Shown here: positions 1 through 8,159 of the stretch, in pieces
Numbering within the stretch: position 1 is the first letter of the stretch
Layout: every line of letters begins with the position of its first letter
Assembly (NCBI GenBank): GCA_002842205.1
Contig: PHCI01000028.1
Span: 1-41,424 of the forward strand
Reading direction: 5' to 3'
Length of the DNA stretch: 41,424 bases
From: Betaproteobacteria bacterium HGW-Betaproteobacteria-3
Lineage (GTDB): Bacteria; Pseudomonadota; Gammaproteobacteria; Burkholderiales; Burkholderiaceae_C
Made by a program: the position numbers and the translations under genes
The notes under the pieces: model-generated
Seen by the model: only the letters and a program-made list of their open reading frames with translations
Databases searched by the model: none
What the model was told of the DNA's origin: nothing

Positions 1-96
1 CGCCACCGCCACCGCCACCGCCACCGCCACCGCCACCGCCACCGCCACCGCCACCGCCACCGCCACCGCCACCGCCACCGCCACCGCCACCGCCAC
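1..96. repeat. Perfect hexamer microsatellite (CGCCAC)16
   Basis: Sixteen uninterrupted copies of CGCCAC run from the window edge to 96, followed by degenerate CGCCGG and CGCCAG units to about 125. In the reading frame of the DUF3426 gene the unit reads CCA CCG, that is Pro-Pro. The array may extend beyond the window. Gain or loss of units changes the protein by two prolines without a frameshift. Confidence 0.97.
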
Positions 97-998
97 CGGC
101 GCCGGCGCCAGCGCCAGCGCCAGCGCCTGCAGCGGCAAGTTCGCCGACGGGCCCGTTGTCGGAACCTGAGCCGCCCGCGACCGACCGCGAGACCGTCATC
201 ACGCTGCCGGTGCCGCTGGAGCCCCCCGTTGCGGCGCCTGCAGTCGTGTCACCCCAGGCCGGTGCCAAACCGCTCGTCCCCGACGTCGAGGTGGACCCGG
301 TCGATGCCTTCATGCAGGAAGCCCTGGCGGAGCTTCCTGAGACCGCCGACAAGCTGTCGGTGGCCATGCTGCAGGAGCCACCGCCGTCCATCGAACAGGA
401 ACTGGCGGCCTGGGTGGCCGACCGGCCCAACTCGCAAAGCGGGTTGTCGTCCCCGGCGATGCTGGACAGCGAGCCCGAGGAGCCGGATTTTGTCCAGGAA
501 GCCCGTCGCAAGGCGTTTTCGCAACGGCCCCTGGTGCGGTTTTTCATGGTCATGGCGGGGCTGGCGCTGGTGGCGGTTCTCGCGGGGCAGTGGATCGTCC
601 ACGACCGCGACCGCATCGCCGCGTTTGAGCCCCGGGCCCGGCCGCTGATCGACTGGCTGTGCCAGCGCGCCGGGTGCACGATCGCGCCGCTCAAGCAGAT
701 TGACGCCATCGTCATTGACAGTTCGTCGTTCAAGAAAGACCGCGACAACGCCTATCACCTGAACCTCGTGATCAAGAGCAGTGCGACGGTGGCCATCGCC
801 ATGCCCAGTGTGGAACTGACGCTGACCGACGCCCAGGACCAGCCCGTGTTGCGCCGCGTCCTCACCCCGGCCGAGATGGGGGCCGCTGCCGTCATGGCGC
901 CGTTGGGCGAGTGGTCGGCGTCGTTGCCGATTTCGGTGGCCGCCGACAACGTGGCCACCCGGATATCAGGCTACCGCGTGATCGCGTTCTACCCCTGA
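3..998 (+). CDS. DUF3426 / zinc-ribbon-type membrane protein, C-terminal part (5' end outside window)
   Basis: The reading frame is open from the first base of the window, so this is the 3' part of a longer gene; the TTG at 156 is not needed as a start. The visible protein begins with about 32 consecutive prolines, passes through a Pro/Ala stretch and an acidic Pro-rich linker, and then has one transmembrane segment (FFMVMAGLALVAVLAG) near nucleotides 540-590. After it comes a periplasmic domain with the pattern of the DUF3426 family (WLCQRAGC, then a beta-rich region ending GYRVIAFYP). Family members usually carry an N-terminal MJ0042-type zinc finger, which would lie upstream of the window. 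The function is unknown. It sits 29 bp before a PfkB kinase on the same strand; in related genomes I would expect prmA upstream (from memory, not visible here). Confidence 0.8.
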   Translation, partial: PPPPPPPPPPPPPPPPPPPPPPPPPPPPPPPPAPAPAPAPAPAAASSPTGPLSEPEPPATDRETVITLPVPLEPPVAAPAVVSPQAGAKPLVPDVEVDPVDAFMQEALAELPETADKLSVAMLQEPPPSIEQELAAWVADRPNSQSGLSSPAMLDSEPEEPDFVQEARRKAFSQRPLVRFFMVMAGLALVAVLAGQWIVHDRDRIAAFEPRARPLIDWLCQRAGCTIAPLKQIDAIVIDSSSFKKDRDNAYHLNLVIKSSATVAIAMPSVELTLTDAQDQPVLRRVLTPAEMGAAAVMAPLGEWSASLPISVAADNVATRISGYRVIAFYP

Positions 999-1027
999 AG
1001 CCCCCCTTTTTTTGAACAGCAGGATTT

Positions 1028-1930
1028 ATGGCAGCAATCATCTGTGGCTCCCTGGCCTTTGACTCCATCATGACCTTCGAGGGGCGCTTTGCCGAGCAGA
1101 TCCTGCCCGATCAGTTGCACATCCTCAACGTGTCGTTTCTGGTGCCGGCGCTGCGGCGTGATTTCGGTGGTTGCGCAGGCAACATTGCCTACAGCCTGAA
1201 GGCGCTGGGCGGCACGCCATTGCCTCTGGCCACGCTGGGCAGCGACGGCACCGACTACCTGCACCGCCTGAAGGGCCTGGGCATCAGCACCGAGTTCGTG
1301 CGCCAGATCGACGACGCCTACACCGCCCAGGCCATGATCATGACCGACCGCGACAACAACCAGATCACCGCGTTCCACCCGGGCGCGATGATGCAGGCGC
1401 ACGTCACACGCATCCCGGCGCGCGGCGACGCGAAGCTGGGCATCATCTCCCCCGACGGCCGCGACGCCATGCTCCAGCATGCCGAACAGTTCAAGGCGGC
1501 CGACATTCCGTTCGTGTTCGATCCGGGCCAGGGCCTGCCGATGTTTGACGGCCGCGAACTGGCCGCGTTGGTGGAGCAGGCCACCTGGGTTACCGTGAAC
1601 GACTACGAAGGCAAGATGCTGTGCGACCGCACGGGGTCAAGTTGCGCCGAGTTGTCACGCAGGCTCAAGGGCCTGATCGTGACGCTGGGGGCCGAAGGCA
1701 GCGAGGTCTGGATCGATGGCGAGAAAACCCTGGTGCCGCCGGTCCCGGCGCAGGCCGTGGTCGACCCGACCGGCTGCGGCGACGCTTATCGCGGCGCCTT
1801 GCTGTTCGGGCTGGAGCAGGGCTGGTCGCTGGCGCGCTGTGCGGCCTTGGGCAACCGCCTGGGTTCGCTGAAGATTGCGAACCGCGGGCCGCAGAACTAC
1901 CAGGTGACGGCTGAAACGCTGACCGTCTAG
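1028..1930 (+). CDS. PfkB-family carbohydrate/nucleoside kinase
   Basis: A 300-residue cytoplasmic kinase of the PfkB (ribokinase/adenosine kinase) family. The glycine-rich motif GGCAGN (residues 47-52) matches PfkB signature 1 near the substrate site. The C-terminal motif DPTGCGD (246-252) matches signature 2, with Gly249-Cys-Gly forming the anion hole and Asp252 as the likely catalytic base. An acidic substrate-binding Asp12 follows the first strand. Length and motif spacing are normal. The substrate cannot be read from the sequence; family annotations range from adenosine kinase to sugar kinase. It follows the DUF3426 gene by 29 bp, suggesting co-transcription, and converges with prfC 30 bp downstream, where a 12-bp palindrome GCAAGCGCTTGC lies at 1932-1943. 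Confidence 0.88.
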   Translation: MAAIICGSLAFDSIMTFEGRFAEQILPDQLHILNVSFLVPALRRDFGGCAGNIAYSLKALGGTPLPLATLGSDGTDYLHRLKGLGISTEFVRQIDDAYTAQAMIMTDRDNNQITAFHPGAMMQAHVTRIPARGDAKLGIISPDGRDAMLQHAEQFKAADIPFVFDPGQGLPMFDGRELAALVEQATWVTVNDYEGKMLCDRTGSSCAELSRRLKGLIVTLGAEGSEVWIDGEKTLVPPVPAQAVVDPTGCGDAYRGALLFGLEQGWSLARCAALGNRLGSLKIANRGPQNYQVTAETLTV

Positions 1931-1960
1931 GCAAGCGCTTGCGCGCAACGGTGCCGGGGG

Positions 1961-3589
1961 TCAGCCGGCGTTTTGCAGCGCCAGACCCGCGTGCTCGCGC
2001 AGCGGATGGAAATGAATTTTCGGAAACCTTTCCTGGGCCAGCCGCACGTCGTACGGTGAGGTGCACAGGTAGGCCAGGGTGTTGGCCGCGTCCAGCGCCA
2101 GCCGCTGCGGATAGGCGTGGGTGAACTCGCGCAGCTCAGCGGGCGTGTCGGCCGTGATCCAGCGCGCGCCGGTGTACTGGCAGCCCTCCAGCCGCACGTC
2201 GCAGTCGTATTCGGCCTTCAGGCGGTGCTGCACCACTTCAAACTGCAGTTGCCCCACGGCGCCGAGCAGCATCGGGCCACCGATTTCGGGCCGAAACACC
2301 TGGATCGCGCCTTCTTCACCCAACTGATCGAGCCCGGTTTGCAGCTGCTTGGTGCGCAGCGGGTTTTTCAGGATCACCGTCATGAACAGCTCGGGTGCAA
2401 AAAACGGCAGGCCGGTGAACTGCAGCGCGGCGCCGTCGGTGATGGTGTCGCCCAGCTGCACGCCGCCGTGGGTGGTAAAGCCAATGATGTCGCCCGCGTA
2501 GGCTTCGTCCACGGCCTCGCGCCGCTGGCTCAGGAAGGTGACCACCGAGGTGGGCCGCAGTTCCTTGGCCGTGCGCTGCACCTTGAGCTTCATGCCCGGC
2601 GTGTACTTGCCCGAGGCCATGCGCACGAAGGCGATGCGGTCGCGGTGGTTGGCGTCCATGTTGGCCTGCACCTTGAACACCACGCCCGAGAACGCGGTGT
2701 CGTCGGGCTGGACGATCTTTTCCACCGGCTGCTTGTTCACGATCAACGAGCTTTTGCGCGGCTGCGGGCTGGGCGCCAGGTCCACCAGCGCGTCGAGCAC
2801 CTCCATCACCCCGAAATTGTTGACGCCGGAGCCGAAGAACACGGGCGTTTGCCGACCGGCCAGAAACGCTTCGCGGTCCCAGGTGGGTGAGGCGCCCGCG
2901 GCGAGTTCCATGCTTTCTTCGGACGCCGCAAACTCCTGCGGAAAGCGTTGGAGCAGCGTCTCGCGTTCGGTCAGCGGGATATTTTCAAAATCCTGCGGCA
3001 GGCGTTCGCTGCCCGATTCGAATACCGTCATGGCCTGGGTGCGCAGGTTCATGATGCCGCCGAAGGTCTTGCCCTTGCCCACCGGCCAGGTCATGGGCAC
3101 GCAGGGCATGCCGAGTTCACGCTCCACCTCGTCCAGGATGTCCAGCGGCTCGCGCACTTCGCGGTCCATCTTGTTGACGAACGTGATGATGGGCGTGTTG
3201 CGCTGGCGGCAGACCTCAATCAGGCGGCGTGTCTGCGCCTCCACGCCGTTGGCCGCGTCGATCACCATCAAGGCAGAATCCACCGCGGTCAGCACACGGT
3301 AGGTGTCTTCGGAGAAATCCTTGTGGCCTGGCGTGTCCAGCAGGTTGATCACGTGGTCGCGGTACAGCATCTGCATGACCGAGCTGGCCACCGAGATGCC
3401 GCGCTGCTTTTCGATCTCCATCCAGTCGGACGTGGCATGGCGACTGGCCTTGCGCGCCTTGACCGAGCCGGCGATCTGGATCGCGCCCGAGAACAGCAGC
3501 AGTTTCTCGGTCAGCGTGGTCTTGCCCGCGTCGGGGTGGGAAATAATGGCAAAGGTACGGCGGCGCCGGGTTTCAGAGGCGTAGGACAC
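1961..3589 (-). CDS. prfC: Peptide chain release factor 3 (RF3)
   Basis: RF3 is the translational GTPase that removes RF1/RF2 from the ribosome after peptide release. The protein shows the G1 loop HPDAGKTT (residues 18-25), the G3 motif DTPGH (85-89) and the G4 motif NKMD (139-142), followed by the RF3-type domain II and C-terminal domain (GGPMLLGAVGQLQFEV). I chose the GTG at 3589 because the protein then begins MSYASETRRRRTFAIISHPD, the usual N-terminus of the family, giving 542 residues against 529 in E. coli. The frame stays open upstream to 3796, but that extension is Pro/Arg-rich and not RF3-like. It is transcribed alone and converges with the PfkB kinase gene. Confidence 0.95.
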   Translation of the reverse strand: MSYASETRRRRTFAIISHPDAGKTTLTEKLLLFSGAIQIAGSVKARKASRHATSDWMEIEKQRGISVASSVMQMLYRDHVINLLDTPGHKDFSEDTYRVLTAVDSALMVIDAANGVEAQTRRLIEVCRQRNTPIITFVNKMDREVREPLDILDEVERELGMPCVPMTWPVGKGKTFGGIMNLRTQAMTVFESGSERLPQDFENIPLTERETLLQRFPQEFAASEESMELAAGASPTWDREAFLAGRQTPVFFGSGVNNFGVMEVLDALVDLAPSPQPRKSSLIVNKQPVEKIVQPDDTAFSGVVFKVQANMDANHRDRIAFVRMASGKYTPGMKLKVQRTAKELRPTSVVTFLSQRREAVDEAYAGDIIGFTTHGGVQLGDTITDGAALQFTGLPFFAPELFMTVILKNPLRTKQLQTGLDQLGEEGAIQVFRPEIGGPMLLGAVGQLQFEVVQHRLKAEYDCDVRLEGCQYTGARWITADTPAELREFTHAYPQRLALDAANTLAYLCTSPYDVRLAQERFPKIHFHPLREHAGLALQNAG

Positions 3590-3964
3590 GTGGGTTCCAG
3601 AAAATGGAGGGCGGGCGGTAACACCCGCAACAGGCGTAAACGGCAGGCCGGATGCCCGGCTGGCGCCGTTGGCGAAGGGCTCGCAAGAAGCCAATTTTAC
3701 CGGTCTGTGACCTCCACGCGCGGCCCGCTGTGGCACGAGGGGGTGCAGTGCCACCGCCCCAGCCTGTTGCCGGCACGGCATGCCCATGGGTTCCAATCAG
3801 AATGGAAAGTCCTGAAATAATAGCAAACAATGACCATTTCATGGGGGATAAACGGCGATTTTTTCAATAATTGCCACCGCTTTGCAATTCGATCACTGCG
3901 TCAGAATCGGGTCATGGTGCAAGCGTCACAATACCGGCTTGCGTTGTTTCATGGGAGCCTGCAA
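3590..3964. other. Intergenic region between prfC and the lipoprotein gene
   Basis: 375 bp without a convincing gene. The prfC promoter must lie in its left part, on the reverse strand, but no clear -35/-10 pair stands out. The right part is AT-richer and contains one copy of the dispersed repeat (3812-3868). Reading frames running in from both sides (to 3796 and from 3830) are extensions of the neighbouring genes without family-like sequence. Confidence 0.6.
3812..3868 (+). repeat. Dispersed ~57-bp repeat, copy A
   Basis: Intergenic copy of the dispersed family described in the findings. Recognisable blocks are TAGCAAACAATGACCATTT (3821-3839), the G-run ATGGGGGATAAA and a T-rich tail GATTTTTTC. 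It is degenerate compared with copies B, C and E. Confidence 0.7.
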
Positions 3965-4405
3965 GTGAAGAAGTTGATTGCCGCCTTGGTGCTGGGGGCC
4001 GGCCTGACGGGCTGTTCACTGGTGCCGTTGGCCGAAACCCCGCGTGACGCGGAACTGAAAACCTTTCCCGTGGCGCCCGACTCGGCTGGTCTTTACATCT
4101 TTCGCAACGACGCCGTGGGCGCCCTGGTGCGGGTGGAGGTCAAGCTCAACGGCGAGCCGCTGGGCCGGACCGCCACGCAGACCTACCTGTACCGGCAACT
4201 GGCGCCGGGCAAACACAAAATTGAGTCGGTGTCGGAAAACGACGAGACGCTGGAAATCGACGCCAAGGCCGGGACGCTGGTGTTTGTGCGCCAGGACCTT
4301 ACCCTGGGCACCTACCCGATGTTTCCCGCCACGCGGCTGCAGCAGGTCAGCGAGGAAGAGGGCAAGAAGGGTGTGCTCGAATCCCGGCTGGTCAAGCAGC
4401 GCTGA
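3965..4405 (+). CDS. DUF2846-type lipoprotein
   Basis: Starting at GTG 3965 the protein has a short lipoprotein signal: two lysines, a hydrophobic stretch and the lipobox LTG-Cys17. The mature part (about 130 residues) has the beta-sandwich-like pattern of DUF2846 proteins (GLYIFRND, VEVKLNGEPLGRT, TYLYRQLAPGKHKIES, FVRQDL). A GGGAG ribosome site lies at about 3953. A longer reading to 3830 would add a non-hydrophobic leader and bury the signal peptide, so it was rejected. It is probably anchored in the outer membrane. Family function is unknown. It stands alone, after an intergenic region containing repeat copy A. Confidence 0.8.
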   Translation: MKKLIAALVLGAGLTGCSLVPLAETPRDAELKTFPVAPDSAGLYIFRNDAVGALVRVEVKLNGEPLGRTATQTYLYRQLAPGKHKIESVSENDETLEIDAKAGTLVFVRQDLTLGTYPMFPATRLQQVSEEEGKKGVLESRLVKQR

Positions 4406-4489
4406 GACGGGGTCCGCGTCGCCGTGCCGGGTGGCGTGGCGTCGCATACACCGCAGGCTGACAAAATGCGCTTGAAATCGGAGTCCACC

Positions 4490-4960
4490 ATGACCCAGCC
4501 GGGCCGCTGCAGTTGCGGCAAGATCACATTCCATCTGACGGGAGCGCCGCTGTTCACGCAGGCCTGCCACTGCACCGACTGCCAGCGCTTCACTGGAACG
4601 GCGTTCGGCATCGGGATGCTGGTGCTTGAGAAAGACCTGGTGCTCACGCAGGGCGAGCCGGTCTCTTATGAGCACACGACCGGCAGCGGCAACCGCTATA
4701 CCGCTGCGTTCTGCGCCCACTGCGGCACCTACCTGTGGGGGCGCTACTCGCTGCGGCCCGGCGTGGTGGCGGTGCGCCCCGGCACGCTGGACGACGCCCA
4801 AGCGGGTGAACCGCAGGTCCATGTCTGGACCCGCAGCAAGCTGCCGTGGGTCAGCATCCCAGAGGGTGTGCCGACCTTCCCGATGGGGTACAAGACGCCG
4901 GAGGTCTGGCCCGAAGCCAGCCTGCAGCGTTTGCAGGCGGCATCCCGCAGTGGGGGCTGA
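4490..4960 (+). CDS. GFA-family (CENP-V/Gfa-like) zinc protein
   Basis: A 156-residue protein with the full cysteine set of the glutathione-dependent formaldehyde-activating (GFA/CENP-V) fold: C7 and C9 (CSCG), C26, C28 and C31 (CHCTDC), C75 and C78 (CAHC). In the family these bind structural and catalytic zinc. The name-giving activity has been proved for few members, so the substrate is open. I chose ATG 4490 because the conserved GRCSCGKITF begins directly after it; the frame is open to 4424, but those 22 residues are not family-like. It lies between a lipoprotein gene and a secreted-protein gene on the same strand, with no functional link evident. Confidence 0.85.
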   Translation: MTQPGRCSCGKITFHLTGAPLFTQACHCTDCQRFTGTAFGIGMLVLEKDLVLTQGEPVSYEHTTGSGNRYTAAFCAHCGTYLWGRYSLRPGVVAVRPGTLDDAQAGEPQVHVWTRSKLPWVSIPEGVPTFPMGYKTPEVWPEASLQRLQAASRSGG

Positions 4961-5001
4961 GGACGCTGCCACTGTTCCTGCATTTCAACCGGAGGCCACC
5001 C

Positions 5002-5454
5002 ATGCAAGCCATTGCCCTGACGCTTTACGCTGCGCGCCCTGCTGCGGTGCGACGACCCGCCCGCCATGGGCTCGTCGGCCTGGCCCTGACCACGGCCTGC
5101 GGGCTGCTGCTGGCCCTGTCGCCCGTGGCCTCCCGTGCCGAGCAGCAGTTTCCCGATGTGCTGGCGGTCAAGGTTCACCCGCGCGGCGCCGACCGCTTCG
5201 ATTTCGACGTCACCGTGTCCTCGCCCTACGACACCCCGCGCCGCTATGCCGACGCGTTTCGCGCGGCCAGCAAGGACGGCCGGGTGTGGGGTGAGCGCAA
5301 ATTGCTGCACGACCACGCCGACGAGCAGCCCTTCACGCGCGATCTGTACGGCGTCACGGTGCCTGCGGGCGTCAAGTCGGTGGTGGTGCAGGCGCGGGAC
5401 CAGAAATACGGGTATGGCGGCAAGGCCGTCGAGGTGAACCTGCCGGGGCGCTGA
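5002..5454 (+). CDS. Secreted protein of unknown function
   Basis: A 150-residue protein with an Ala/Leu-rich N-terminal signal peptide, probable cleavage after Ser-Arg-Ala46. The mature domain of about 100 residues contains VKVHPRGADRFDFDVTVSS, SPYDTPRRYADAFRA and HDHADEQPFTRDLYG, and ends GYGGKAVEVNLPGR. It looks like a small beta-sandwich periplasmic protein, and I believe similar uncharacterised proteins occur in other proteobacteria, but I do not recognise a function. The start at ATG 5002 is supported by a GGAGG ribosome site at 4991-4995. Two arginines at 17-18 are not followed by a clean Tat motif, so Sec export is more likely. Confidence 0.75.
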   Translation: MQAIALTLYAARPAAVRRPARHGLVGLALTTACGLLLALSPVASRAEQQFPDVLAVKVHPRGADRFDFDVTVSSPYDTPRRYADAFRAASKDGRVWGERKLLHDHADEQPFTRDLYGVTVPAGVKSVVVQARDQKYGYGGKAVEVNLPGR

Positions 5455-5588
5455 AGCCGGCCGGTCGCACCGCACACCGCCCGCCCGGCTGCTGCGCCCG
5501 GCCCCTTGCACGATCGCGGCGCGCACATTCCGTGCTGGAATGCACGGTTTTGCGCGTTGTTCAAGGCCACCCTGTCCCGCAGCCTCGC

Positions 5589-5594
5589 TATAAT
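5589..5594 (+). promoter_or_regulatory. Probable -10 element for the ahcY transcript
   Basis: A perfect TATAAT lies 7 bp before the SAH riboswitch, so transcription would begin at about 5601, right at the aptamer. No good -35 hexamer is present at the normal distance. Confidence 0.6.
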
Positions 5595-5600
5595 TCGCGC

Positions 5601-5680
5601 ATCCGAGGAGCGCTGCAGCCTGAGGGCCAACGGCCTGCCAGGCGAGGCTCGGAAACATCCGTTTCTAACCGCGCTCACCC
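5601..5680 (+). promoter_or_regulatory. SAH (S-adenosylhomocysteine) riboswitch
   Basis: The sequence has the hallmarks of the SAH riboswitch in the leader of ahcY in beta- and gammaproteobacteria: the opening ATCCGAGGAGCGCTGC (5601-5616), a hairpin with GGGCC/GGCC (5624-5634), the block GCTCGGAAAC (5647-5656) and the closing GCGCTCACC (5671-5679). CCGAG (5603-5607) can pair with CTCGG (5648-5652), and GAGCG (5608-5612) with CGCTC (5672-5676). The riboswitch turns expression on when S-adenosylhomocysteine accumulates. The ahcY start codon is 85 bp downstream; the expression platform probably involves the ribosome site, since no T-tailed hairpin is visible. Confidence 0.92.
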
Positions 5681-5764
5681 ACTGAAATCGACGTGCGGTG
5701 AGTTCCCCCGGAAATCCCCCGCGTCGTGTCCAGTGGTTCCAACCTTGCCGGAGCCATCATTCTC

Positions 5765-7210
5765 ATGAACGCCATCCTGAAGCCCAAGTTTCAAGACCAC
5801 GCCATTGCCGACCTGTCCCTCGCCGACTGGGGCCGCAAGGAACTCAACATTGCCGAAACCGAAATGCCGGGCCTGATGGCCATCCGGGAAGAGTTCGCCA
5901 AGGCCCAGCCGCTCAAGGGCGCGCGCATCGCCGGGTCGCTGCACATGACGATCCAGACCGCCGTGCTGGTCGAAACCCTGCAGGCCCTGGGCGCGCAGGT
6001 GCGCTGGGCCTCGTGCAACATCTTCTCGACGCAAGACCACGCCGCCGCCGCGCTGGTGGCCCAGGGCACGCCGGTGTTTGCCTACAAGGGCGAGAACCTC
6101 GACGACTACTGGGAATACACCCACCGCATTTTCGAGTTCGGCGCCAAGGGCAGCAAGACCGAAGGCCCCAACATGATCCTGGACGACGGGGGCGACGCCA
6201 CGCTGCTGATGCACCTGGGCACCCGCGCCGAGAAGGACATCAAGCTGCTGGCCAAGCCGGGCAGCGAAGAAGAAATCTGCCTGTTCAAGGCCATCAAGGC
6301 CAAGCTCAAGCAGGACCCGACCTGGTACAGCCGCCGCCTCAAGAACATCATCGGCGTCACCGAAGAAACCACCACGGGCGTATTGCGCCTGAACGAGATG
6401 TCGGCCAAGGGCACGCTGGCCGTGCGCGCCATCAACGTGAACGATTCGGTGACCAAAAGCAAGTTTGACAACCTGTACGGCTGCCGCGAATCGCTGGTCG
6501 ACGCCATCAAGCGCGCCACCGACGTGATGATCGCCGGCAAGGTGGCCTGTGTGGCCGGCTACGGCGACGTGGGCAAGGGTTCGGCCCAGGCCCTGCGCGC
6601 CCTGAGCGCCCAGGTGTGGGTGACCGAGATCGACCCCATCAACGCCCTGCAGGCCGCGATGGAAGGCTACAAGGTCGTGACCATGGACTACGCCGCCGAC
6701 AAGGCCGACATCTTCGTGTCGGCCACCGGCAACAAGAACGTCATCACCTACAAGCACATGGACGCCATGAAAGACCAGGCCATCGTGTGCAACATCGGTC
6801 ACTTTGACAACGAGATCGACGTGGCGTCGCTCGAGAAATGCAAGTGGGAAGAGATCAAGCCCCAGGTCGACCACGTGATCTTCCCCAAGAAGGGCAAGAA
6901 GGCCGAAAAGCGCATCATCCTGCTGGCCAAGGGCCGCCTGGTGAACCTGGGTTGCGGCACCGGGCATCCGAGTTTCGTGATGTCGTCCAGCTTTGCCAAC
7001 CAGACCATCGCCCAGATCGAACTGTTCACCAAGTCCAGGGAGTACAAGGTGGGCAAGGTTTACGTGCTGCCCAAGCACCTCGACGAAAAGGTCGCCCGCC
7101 TGCACCTGAACAAGGTCGGCGCCATGCTGAGCGAGCTGACCGACGAGCAGGCCAGCTACATCGGGGTGAGCAAGGCCGGCCCCTACAAGGCGGCAACCTA
7201 TCGCTATTGA
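5765..7210 (+). CDS. ahcY: Adenosylhomocysteinase (SAH hydrolase)
   Basis: This NAD-dependent enzyme splits S-adenosylhomocysteine into homocysteine and adenosine, closing the activated-methyl cycle. The 481-residue protein starts [23 protein letters not shown] and shows [16 protein letters not shown], the NAD-binding loop [10 protein letters not shown] (near residue 265), [10 protein letters not shown] and the C-terminal KAATYRY. The length, with the extra insert near residue 150, is typical of proteobacterial enzymes. ATG 5765 matches family N-termini; the upstream GTG at 5726 adds 13 unlikely residues. It lies directly behind the SAH riboswitch and heads a group with tlyA and metF. Codon use is strongly G/C-ending, as expected for a highly expressed housekeeping gene. 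Confidence 0.98.
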   Translation: MNAILKPKFQDHAIADLSLADWGRKELNIAETEMPGLMAIREEFAKAQPLKGARIAGSLHMTIQTAVLVETLQALGAQVRWASCNIFSTQDHAAAALVAQGTPVFAYKGENLDDYWEYTHRIFEFGAKGSKTEGPNMILDDGGDATLLMHLGTRAEKDIKLLAKPGSEEEICLFKAIKAKLKQDPTWYSRRLKNIIGVTEETTTGVLRLNEMSAKGTLAVRAINVNDSVTKSKFDNLYGCRESLVDAIKRATDVMIAGKVACVAGYGDVGKGSAQALRALSAQVWVTEIDPINALQAAMEGYKVVTMDYAADKADIFVSATGNKNVITYKHMDAMKDQAIVCNIGHFDNEIDVASLEKCKWEEIKPQVDHVIFPKKGKKAEKRIILLAKGRLVNLGCGTGHPSFVMSSSFANQTIAQIELFTKSREYKVGKVYVLPKHLDEKVARLHLNKVGAMLSELTDEQASYIGVSKAGPYKAATYRY

Positions 7211-7258
7211 TCAAGGCGGCGACTGCGCGCGGCTGTGATCCGTCGTTGCGGGGCCTGT

Positions 7259-7300
7259 CCGGAAATCCTCACGACCCCGAAAGGTCGCTCCGGTTTCCGG
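7259..7300. repeat. Inverted repeat between ahcY and tlyA
   Basis: CCGGAAA (7259-7265) pairs with TTTCCGG (7294-7300), and inside it CGACC (7272-7276) pairs with GGTCG (7283-7287) around the loop CCGAAA. No T-run follows, so it is not a normal terminator; it may modulate or stabilise the ahcY-tlyA-metF message. Confidence 0.45.
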
Positions 7301-7364
7301 CCACCCGCACCTGGGCTGACCACCGCTCGCGACGCCGCGTTGCTTTGTAGCAGCGGCCCATTTC

Positions 7365-8159
7365 ATGCGAATCGACCAACTCCTCGTTGAACGCGGTCTG
7401 GCGTCGTCGCGCTCGCAGGCGCAGCGGCTGGTGGCGTCGGGCGTGCGGTGGCAGGGCCCGAACGGCTGGCGCACTGCGGCCAAGAACGGCGACGAGGTGC
7501 CCTCGGACGCCGCGATCGAACTGCTCGACGCGGCCGAAGCGCGGTATGTGTCGCGCGGCGGGCTCAAGCTCGAAGGCGCCTTGCGCATCGCGGGCGTGGA
7601 CGTCACGGGCCGGGTCTGCCTGGACGTGGGGCAATCCACGGGTGGCTTCACCGATTGCCTGCTGCACCATGGCGCCGCGCATGTGGTGGGCGTGGACGTG
7701 GGGCACGCACAACTGCACGCGCGGCTGCGCGGCGACCCGCGCGTGACCTGCGTGGAAGGCGTCAACGCCCGTGATCCGGATGCTTTGAAAGTAATAGCTG
7801 ACTTTGACCATTTGACGGGGGATGATGGCCAATTTGATTCAAAATTTGACCTGATCACCGGCGATGTGTCCTTCATCTCGTCCACGCTGGTGCTGCCCGC
7901 GGTGGTGCCGCACCTCAAGCCCGGGGGCACCTTGCTGTGGCTCGTCAAGCCGCAGTTTGAGTTGCAGCCGCACCAGATCGGCAAGGGCGGCATCGTCAAG
8001 GATGCGGCGCTGTACACCGAGGTGGCGCAGCGTCTGCACAGCTGCTGCGCTGGCCTGGGGTTGCAGGTGCAGCAGTGGTTCGATTCGCCCATCACCGGTG
8101 GCGACGGCAACCGCGAATTTTTCATGGAAGCCACGCATGGCAACGGGAGACCCGCTTGA
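7365..8159 (+). CDS. tlyA: TlyA-family rRNA (cytidine-2'-O)-methyltransferase
   Basis: The N-terminal 60 residues form an S4 RNA-binding domain (MRIDQLLVERGLASSRSQAQ), followed by an FtsJ-like methyltransferase fold with the SAM motif CLDVGQSTGGFTD (85-97), the acidic motif ITGDVSFIS (164-172) and LVKPQFE (193-199); Lys68 in RGGLKLEGA fits the catalytic tetrad. Characterised TlyA proteins methylate 16S and/or 23S rRNA and some were called haemolysins. At 264 residues it is of normal size overall, but residues about 140-160 are encoded by a copy of the dispersed repeat and form an extra loop before the GDVSF motif. It lies between ahcY and metF, so it uses SAM inside a SAM-recycling operon. 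Confidence 0.93.
   Translation: MRIDQLLVERGLASSRSQAQRLVASGVRWQGPNGWRTAAKNGDEVPSDAAIELLDAAEARYVSRGGLKLEGALRIAGVDVTGRVCLDVGQSTGGFTDCLLHHGAAHVVGVDVGHAQLHARLRGDPRVTCVEGVNARDPDALKVIADFDHLTGDDGQFDSKFDLITGDVSFISSTLVLPAVVPHLKPGGTLLWLVKPQFELQPHQIGKGGIVKDAALYTEVAQRLHSCCAGLGLQVQQWFDSPITGGDGNREFFMEATHGNGRPA
7781..7847 (+). repeat. Dispersed repeat, copy B, inside tlyA
   Basis: Contains TAATAGCTGACTTTGACC (7792-7809), TTTGACGGGGGATGATGGCC (7811-7830) and the tail AATTTGATTC. It is in frame with tlyA and encodes residues about 140-160. It closely resembles intergenic copy C and copy E. Confidence 0.85.

Noticed and set aside
1-96. Direct repeats as a CRISPR array
   Set aside because: The unit is 6 bp without spacers and is translated in frame into polyproline.
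1932-1943. Palindrome GCAAGCGCTTGC between the kinase gene and prfC as a bidirectional terminator
   Set aside because: It has no loop and no T-run on either side; a chance palindrome is as likely.
5675-7105. Long reverse-strand open frame (476 codons) opposite ahcY
   Set aside because: Its composition (His, Gly, Val, Asp-rich) is the mirror of a G/C-ending coding strand, and ahcY on the + strand is unambiguous. It is a shadow frame.
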